This document shows, in pieces, positions 1 through 3,933 of a DNA stretch of 8,787 bases. The stretch spans positions 1 to 8,787 of the forward strand of contig JALWQP010000014.1 in the NCBI GenBank assembly GCA_027083045.1, read 5' to 3'. Position 1 is the first letter of the stretch; each line of letters begins with the position of its first letter. Position numbers and translations under genes: made by a program. The notes below the pieces were generated by a model that saw only the letters and a list, made by a program, of their open reading frames with translations, was not told the DNA's origin and ran no database searches. Source of the DNA: Desulfurococcales archaeon (GTDB lineage: Archaea; Thermoproteota; Thermoprotei_A; Sulfolobales; Desulfurococcaceae).

Positions 1-80
1 TAAATTTTTAATGTACGGAGTAAAAGACCGTGTTCTATAGAAACAACGCTTGACGGCAGAGCTATTTCAAGAGAAAACAT
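1..80 (-). CDS. N-terminal fragment of a probable SPOUT-class RNA methyltransferase (partial)
   Basis: Only the first 26 codons are inside the window; the gene runs off the left edge. The ATG at 80 is preceded by a strong AGGAGG ribosome-binding site (91-86, 5-nt gap), and its A is the last base of the upstream gene's TAA stop (TAATG), so translation is probably coupled. The peptide begins MFSLEIALPSSVVS and continues IEHGLLLRTLKI. This recalls the first strand and loop (IAIPSS-type) of the archaeal COG2106 family of SPOUT RNA methyltransferases, which often lie just upstream of ribosomal protein L3. The start and reading frame are well supported by the sequence. The family assignment rests on a short resemblance remembered from relatives and is tentative. 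Confidence 0.5.
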   Translation of the reverse strand, partial: MFSLEIALPSSVVSIEHGLLLRTLKI

Positions 81-190
81 TATTTCCTCCTTTGTTTGCC
101 CGTCTTCTTCGACTTAGCTAGTTCCCTACTCATCCTCTCAGTGGTCTTTTCCTTGGTCATAAACAGGCTTGTACGCTGTCTACCACCCAT
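80..190 (-). CDS. 36-residue highly basic small protein, unknown function
   Basis: A short gene with good start signals. The ATG at 190 follows GAGGTG (203-198, 7-nt gap), and a TATA box at 243-251 would start transcription about 30 nt upstream of it. The stop overlaps the start of the next gene (TAATG). The protein starts MGGRQRTSLF and ends KKTGKQRRK; 13 of 36 residues are Lys or Arg, there are no cysteines and no hydrophobic segment. Such composition fits an RNA-binding or ribosome-associated peptide, but I do not recognise the family. Its last codons encode the ribosome-binding site of the following gene, so it could also act as a leader cistron that couples translation. Existence is supported by the paired signals; function is open. 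Confidence 0.65.
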   Translation of the reverse strand: MGGRQRTSLFMTKEKTTERMSRELAKSKKTGKQRRK

Positions 191-242
191 ATCTTTCCAC
201 CTCTGCTTTAATGTGGTTCAATGGAGTTTTCTAGGAAGCATC

Positions 243-251
243 TTTATAAAA
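243..251 (-). promoter_or_regulatory. TATA box for the small basic gene and the downstream RNA methyltransferase-like gene
   Basis: TTTTATAAA on the minus strand, preceded by an A-rich GGAAATA stretch that could act as a BRE. The expected start site about 25 nt downstream (near 222) leaves a leader of about 30 nt carrying the GAGGTG ribosome-binding site of the ATG at 190. It separates this transcript from the cedB 3' end. Confidence 0.5.
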
Positions 252-261
252 TATTTCCTGC

Positions 262-326
262 CGTGCTCAGATACGACCGCACTCCCCATCTTTTCTTCGG
301 TAAAGCCCGCCTCACATCATCGCCTT
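262..326 (-). ncRNA. candidate C/D box guide sRNA
   Basis: In the short gap after the cedB stop codon the minus strand reads, in order: GC, a C-box-like ATGATGT (320-314), 13 nt, a D'-like CCGA (300-297), 4 nt, a C'-like AAGATGG (292-286), 15 nt, a perfect D box CTGA (270-267), then GC. The GC pairs flanking the C and D boxes can form the usual short closing stem. Order and spacing fit archaeal C/D box sRNAs, which guide 2'-O-methylation of rRNA or tRNA. The C box departs from RUGAUGA in its last base and D' and C' are imperfect, so this is a candidate only. I could not assign a target to either guide. Confidence 0.35.
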
Positions 327-327
327 T

Positions 328-2016
328 CTACGAGGCCATCCCTTTATGTCTTAGTCCCTGAGGAGGCTTAATCTTTACTATGATCGGTTTCCGGGCTTCC
401 GTATTGACAACTAGTGCCTCGCCAACCCCTAGATATGAGAGCCTACGTGTTATCTTCTGTGGTATTCCCAACAGTTTACGTATCTGATCTTGATACTCCT
501 GGTTAGGAGAGCCAAAAACTATAACTGTTTGAATGTTCTCATAGAGTTCCCTAGGTATGTCGCTAGGATTTTGTGTTGCAAGAATTATCGATACTTTTCT
601 ACTTCTTCCCTCTTTTATAAGTCGTTTAAGGCTTTCCAGTCGTGAAATTCTCCATGCCTCATCTACCGTGATAACATTACCTATCAGCTCTGTGGTATTG
701 TTTGATTTTGTCTTGTCATCGCTGGCGTTTTCCTGGAGCAGTATGTCGGAACACATGCCTAGTAGTAATCCTGCATAGGTGTTTTGGAACATTGTTCCGT
801 GGCTTGATATGTTAAATAATATGTTTCTACCTTTCAATACTCTATATAACTCATTATAGTTTGGATTACTGACCAATAGATCAATAACAGGAGAAAGCTT
901 CGATAAATGAGGATCCATCAGAATTTTCTCCGGCTCGGAAACCCCTATATTTTTGCTAATAAGCGTTAATATTTCAGCAATACTTTTCGTGTTGAGCCCC
1001 ACTATGTTTTCAAGAACATCTCTAACAATTATTCCCCAATCAATAAGCTTAAGCCATTGTGGCTTCTTTAATATATTTATAGGATATATATTAGGATTCA
1101 CAATATCAATAATTTTCTCATTAATGTATCGAGCCAGATCGCCTTTGAAATCCAAGGCCACTATTTTTAGTTTAAACAGTGATATCATATTCTCAATTAT
1201 TGTTGCAAGAAGAGTTGTTTTTCCTTTTCCCGTAGGTCCCAGTATAGCCATGTGCTTAAAGAGACTCTTTATACTAACACCAACCGGCAGATCGGAATCA
1301 ATGTCATAGCCTAGTACAATCGTTTCCTCCGAATCCGACAATATTGGTGCATGCCTTCTGATCGGTGTAAGAGCTTGAAGCCTACTATGTTCTAAAATTA
1401 TTGAGCGTTTTCTGAAATCAGTAGTCATTCCTAAATGATATGCTATCAGGTTTCTTATTTCGGACGAACTTAGTGGCCGCAACTTTATTCTGAAATAATT
1501 ATTAAATACCGAAGAAACGAGTTCTTCCTGTTGTCTAATCTTTGCCATCGCATCAGCAATATCGATGGACTCGGCCCTTAGCTTAAATAATAACTGAATC
1601 CTAGCAACAGTATTAGAAGTTATTATCATCCTGTATAGTTCCTCTAAGACTTTCAGGCGAGATAATAGTCTTGCTCTGAGATGAGGTTCTTCGAGTATGT
1701 CGAGTTTAGCTCTTGTGTTCATCATTTCATTACTTATTCTCTTCATTAGCTTAACAAGATCTTTTTCTCTCTTTAGAACAATTATCTCTATTCCGGAAGG
1801 CAGACTTTCAAGCAAAGAAGCATAGTTATCCATTAATTTTAATATTTCATGCTCATCGAGTTCATTAAAACCATATTCTACATTATCAGCAATCAAAAAC
1901 TTCTGAACAACTACCTTTCCACCAGCCTTGGTTATTAGATAAGAGTTATTGATCTCTATTTCTATATTATCTCCGATCAAATGCTTGATTAAATTATACA
2001 CTGTCTTTTTTAGCAT
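328..2016 (-). CDS. cedB: CedB-like HerA/VirB4-family ATPase of the archaeal DNA-import (Ced) system
   Basis: This 562-residue P-loop ATPase probably powers DNA uptake at the cytoplasmic face of the membrane. The N-terminal part (about 1-200) is charged and helical with likely coiled coil at 80-170. The motor domain shows Walker A GPTGKGKT (260-267), a HerA-type DFKGD strand (289-293), Walker B ending in DE (D452, E453) and a sensor segment LATQNPSDIP (479-488). It has no membrane segment. The ATG at 2016 is preceded by GGAGGT (2031-2026, 9-nt gap), which lies inside the preceding small gene; the two genes overlap by 23 bp. In Sulfolobus CedB is the ATPase partner of CedA. Here the gene ends the cedA1-cedA-cedA2 operon, which argues against a HerA-NurA end-resection role, since no nurA gene is adjacent. 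A generic conjugative VirB4 is the main alternative. Confidence 0.82.
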   Translation of the reverse strand: MLKKTVYNLIKHLIGDNIEIEINNSYLITKAGGKVVVQKFLIADNVEYGFNELDEHEILKLMDNYASLLESLPSGIEIIVLKREKDLVKLMKRISNEMMNTRAKLDILEEPHLRARLLSRLKVLEELYRMIITSNTVARIQLLFKLRAESIDIADAMAKIRQQEELVSSVFNNYFRIKLRPLSSSEIRNLIAYHLGMTTDFRKRSIILEHSRLQALTPIRRHAPILSDSEETIVLGYDIDSDLPVGVSIKSLFKHMAILGPTGKGKTTLLATIIENMISLFKLKIVALDFKGDLARYINEKIIDIVNPNIYPINILKKPQWLKLIDWGIIVRDVLENIVGLNTKSIAEILTLISKNIGVSEPEKILMDPHLSKLSPVIDLLVSNPNYNELYRVLKGRNILFNISSHGTMFQNTYAGLLLGMCSDILLQENASDDKTKSNNTTELIGNVITVDEAWRISRLESLKRLIKEGRSRKVSIILATQNPSDIPRELYENIQTVIVFGSPNQEYQDQIRKLLGIPQKITRRLSYLGVGEALVVNTEARKPIIVKIKPPQGLRHKGMAS

Positions 2017-2143
2017 TATTTTTTAACCTCCATATTACTAAATACATCAGAAGTACCAGCAAGAAGAACACTAGTGATATCGAATTCCGTGATATAACAA
2101 GCATAATGAACGCCATTATCAATAATACATGCTCGATCCTCAT
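1994..2143 (-). CDS. cedA2: CedA2-like 49-residue membrane protein with two transmembrane helices
   Basis: A small gene lying between cedA and cedB. The ATG at 2143 begins 11 nt after the last base of the cedA stop, preceded by GGGTG (2154-2150, 6-nt gap) that overlaps that stop codon. The frame ends with TAA at 1996-1994, 23 bp inside cedB. The protein starts MRIEHVLLIMAFIMLVISRN and has two hydrophobic helices (about 5-17 and 22-38) joined by a tight SRNS turn, then a basic tail ending KNNAKKDSV. In Sulfolobales CedA2 is a small two-helix protein in complex with CedA and CedA1; position, size and topology all fit. Lying directly before the VirB4-type ATPase also recalls VirB3/TrbD, small two-helix proteins encoded next to VirB4, but I see no VirB3 sequence motif. 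The assignment to CedA2 is by context and topology. Confidence 0.72.
   Translation of the reverse strand: MRIEHVLLIMAFIMLVISRNSISLVFFLLVLLMYLVIWRLKNNAKKDSV
2026..2031 (-). promoter_or_regulatory. ribosome-binding site of cedB inside cedA2
   Basis: GGAGGT, 9 nt before the cedB ATG and within the coding sequence of the 49-residue cedA2 gene. It sets the cedB start at 2016 and implies that cedB is translated from the shared operon transcript. Confidence 0.6.
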
Positions 2144-2153
2144 CCTATACACC

Positions 2154-3539
2154 CTATACTCCCGTCACTATAAGTCTAGCAATTCTGGGCTCAGCTCCTC
2201 CAAGGAGTCTTGCAAGAGCATATGAAGATGATAATAGAACCGCAACATACACCATAGGCCCTATGAATACCGCATATATGAACTGAGTAATAGGCGTAAT
2301 GAGCATACTAGGCGACGAGATCTTTTCTTTTACTATATGATTAACAAATGGGTACTCAGCTACATTGGGAGGACCCGTATATATCCATTTGCTTGTACTG
2401 ATACTCAAACATGTGTTCCCATGAAGATCGTATTTCCTAATAATGAATGATATGTTGTACCATCGATAACTGTATGTTGCGAGTAATGTAGTATTGCTTC
2501 CCACAGTGATATTCACAGCGATACTGCTTGGATATACAATATAGAATGTTGATTTCTCATAACCGGTTATATTCACGGTAAGACTAGAGCTATTATGATA
2601 GGATATACTGACACGCGAATTAGTCGGTAATTTTATGAAGACGTACTCCGACACGATAACCACGTCAGGTAAGGATATATGAGCTGAACAATACGTTCTA
2701 TTTATCCACGTATATTGGCTTGCATTCATTAGAACTGTATAGTTATATGGCCCATAAACAATATTCCAATACACTGTGCCATTAGGTATGCCTTTATCGG
2801 CACTCACATAGATTTCTCCGTTAGGTCCCGCTAAGTACCTTGCCAAAAGCTCGCCTCCCTTATTATATATTTTTATTACAGCGTACGGGACGGGGCGTCC
2901 AACTATGTCCTTAATAGTAATCTTAGATGATAACAGGTTCAAACTATACTGTATCTGCTGAGGTATTGACGGGGTGATGGTCTCTATAAATGCGGGCATA
3001 AGGGGGGCGGCTATCGAAAATATTATGACCGTGGAGATTATCATAGCCCCTGCAGATCGCGAAAGACGAAATGGTATCGAGTGAAGAAGTAAACCTATAG
3101 CGATAAGAGTAGGAGCATATATTCTAAGGGCAGTTAAGAGAGTTGTTAATGTTATAAAGAATATCAGAAGATATGTTAGTGAGGAAATTAACGGCGAAAT
3201 AATAGAGCTCGAGATAAATTTTAGGTTCATACTTGCGAGGGCTGAACCTATAAGTCTTAGCGAGGCCATTGTTCCCGCAATAGCTCCTATTTCTTTGGCA
3301 CTCCATAGATAGAAAGCATTCCAATCAGTGCCAATGATTCTTGAGATATATCTGATTATGTATAATATCGCTGTATATGAGAAGATGAGTATGGCTGAAA
3401 AAATACTATCAATCATAAGCTGCGGCGCCCATTTCTTGAGACCATAGAAAGGTATTGGCAACATGTATATCAAAACACCTAGATAGTATCCTAGTACTGA
3501 CAAATAATACGCTATAACGATTACATCATTAATGATCAT
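2154..3539 (-). CDS. cedA: CedA-like polytopic membrane protein of the DNA-import system
   Basis: I place the start at the ATG at 3539 (461 residues) because GGGTG lies 7 nt before it, like the sites before cedA1 and cedA2. An in-frame ATG at 3587, directly after the cedA1 stop, would add 16 residues but has no ribosome-binding site. Numbered from 3539: about six N-terminal helices (near 2-26, 40-64, 81-104, 111-137, 140-156, 162-184), a large outer loop (about 187-414) and one C-terminal helix (about 415-444). The conserved-looking stretch around 149-165 (HSIPFRLSRSAGA) resembles the Arg/Gly-rich turn of archaeal VirB6/TrbL-type proteins. The outer loop begins with a carboxypeptidase-regulatory or Ig-like segment (about 204-270) and carries nine N-glycosylation sequons. 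By analogy with Sulfolobus CedA it should form the membrane channel, working with CedA1, CedA2 and CedB. Residues 27-49 match the CedA1 pilin. Confidence 0.78.
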   Translation of the reverse strand: MIINDVIVIAYYLSVLGYYLGVLIYMLPIPFYGLKKWAPQLMIDSIFSAILIFSYTAILYIIRYISRIIGTDWNAFYLWSAKEIGAIAGTMASLRLIGSALASMNLKFISSSIISPLISSLTYLLIFFITLTTLLTALRIYAPTLIAIGLLLHSIPFRLSRSAGAMIISTVIIFSIAAPLMPAFIETITPSIPQQIQYSLNLLSSKITIKDIVGRPVPYAVIKIYNKGGELLARYLAGPNGEIYVSADKGIPNGTVYWNIVYGPYNYTVLMNASQYTWINRTYCSAHISLPDVVIVSEYVFIKLPTNSRVSISYHNSSSLTVNITGYEKSTFYIVYPSSIAVNITVGSNTTLLATYSYRWYNISFIIRKYDLHGNTCLSISTSKWIYTGPPNVAEYPFVNHIVKEKISSPSMLITPITQFIYAVFIGPMVYVAVLLSSSYALARLLGGAEPRIARLIVTGV

Positions 3540-3546
3540 AATCCCA

Positions 3547-3551
3547 CACCC
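3547..3551 (-). promoter_or_regulatory. GGGTG ribosome-binding site that decides the cedA start
   Basis: GGGTGTGGGATT precedes the ATG at 3539 with 7 nt between GGGTG and the start. The upstream ATG at 3587 is preceded only by pyrimidine-rich CCACCCACTAT. The same GGGTG core sits 6 nt before the cedA1 and cedA2 starts. GGGUG can pair with CACCU of the archaeal 16S 3' end, with one G-U wobble. Confidence 0.5.
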
Positions 3552-3587
3552 AAAATATGAACCCACTAGGAAATTAGAGCAATCCAT

Positions 3588-3854
3588 TCATATAGTGGGT
3601 GGAGCTGGTAATGGCTGATAGAAAGTATTCGCTATGTATGCGATCAGTGCGAACACCGTTGTCCCCATTGCTAGCCAGAACGCTGCCCACACTGCATCTT
3701 CTATAAATCGCTCCCCTGTTCTCTTAATTCTCATAAATGGAATGGGTAATCCTCTTATAGCCCATCCGATAACCCAAGTCAGGAAAAATATAACCCAAGC
3801 AACAATGGTCACGTTCACTATTATTCCCTGAATAAAACTAATAATATTGCTCAA
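3588..3854 (-). CDS. cedA1: CedA1-like pilin, two-helix membrane protein
   Basis: First gene of the ced operon. I start it at TTG 3854 (88 residues), preceded by GGGTG (3865-3861, 6-nt gap). The open frame extends to a TTG at 3953, but that start would overlap the divergent gene by 20 bp and lacks a ribosome-binding site; GTG at 3863 is a further alternative. The protein has a first hydrophobic helix (about 8-33), a basic loop with GLPIPFMRIKRTGERF (35-50), a second helix (about 54-77) and a Pro-rich tail ending PLPAPPTI. This hairpin with a positively charged loop is the layout of conjugative pilins of the VirB2/TrbC type. Published work on crenarchaea (Aeropyrum) shows that CedA1 assembles into pili related to conjugation pili, with DNA import as the proposed role. 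I expect the same here, based on family layout and operon position. Confidence 0.72.
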   Translation of the reverse strand: MSNIISFIQGIIVNVTIVAWVIFFLTWVIGWAIRGLPIPFMRIKRTGERFIEDAVWAAFWLAMGTTVFALIAYIANTFYQPLPAPPTI

Positions 3855-3860
3855 TACAAC

Positions 3861-3865
3861 CACCC
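3861..3865 (-). promoter_or_regulatory. GGGTG ribosome-binding site favouring the TTG start of cedA1
   Basis: GGGTG lies 6 nt before TTG 3854, matching the sites of cedA and cedA2 in sequence and spacing. If transcription starts close to 3857, as the nearer TATA element predicts, this site would lie outside the transcript and the gene would be read leaderless. A more upstream start would include it. Confidence 0.4.
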
Positions 3866-3879
3866 ATAAGAGTCTAAGA

Positions 3880-3887
3880 ATATATTG
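3880..3887 (-). promoter_or_regulatory. TATA element of the ced operon
   Basis: CAATATAT on the minus strand, followed by TCTTAGAC. Its distance predicts a start near 3857, only a few nt before TTG 3854. A second possible element, TTAATA at 3913-3908, would give a leader of about 30 nt that includes the GGGTG site. It is shared, on the other strand, with the promoter of the divergent gene. No clear BRE is visible next to the nearer element. Confidence 0.4.
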
Positions 3888-3900
3888 ATAGGTGAGATAA

Positions 3901-3913
3901 CCGAAACTATTAA
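3901..3913 (+). promoter_or_regulatory. BRE/TATA promoter of the PP-loop iron-sulfur gene (leaderless)
   Basis: CCGAAAC followed by TATTAA is a good archaeal BRE plus TATA pair. The TATA centre (about 3910) lies 24-26 nt before ATG 3934, so transcription should begin at or next to the start codon, giving a leaderless mRNA. No ribosome-binding site is seen before this ATG, in agreement. Confidence 0.55.
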
Positions 3914-3933
3914 CGAGCCTAGGACTGATAACA

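Noticed and set aside
96..371. Plus-strand open frame of 91 codons at the left edge
   Set aside because: It lies antisense to the small basic gene, the candidate sRNA and the cedB end, with no promoter or ribosome-binding site and no recognisable protein features.
328..2016. Reading the ATPase as the DNA-repair helicase HerA
   Set aside because: The DFKGD and Walker motifs are common to HerA and VirB4. No nurA, mre11 or rad50 gene is beside it, whereas three membrane-protein genes of Ced type precede it.
3903..3908. AGTTTC upstream of cedA1, matching the ANTTTC motif of UV-induced Sulfolobus promoters
   Set aside because: Six bases with one free position occur often by chance, and the same bases serve as the BRE of the opposite promoter. 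No second copy was seen, and the Sulfolobus UV response is not known to me in this lineage.
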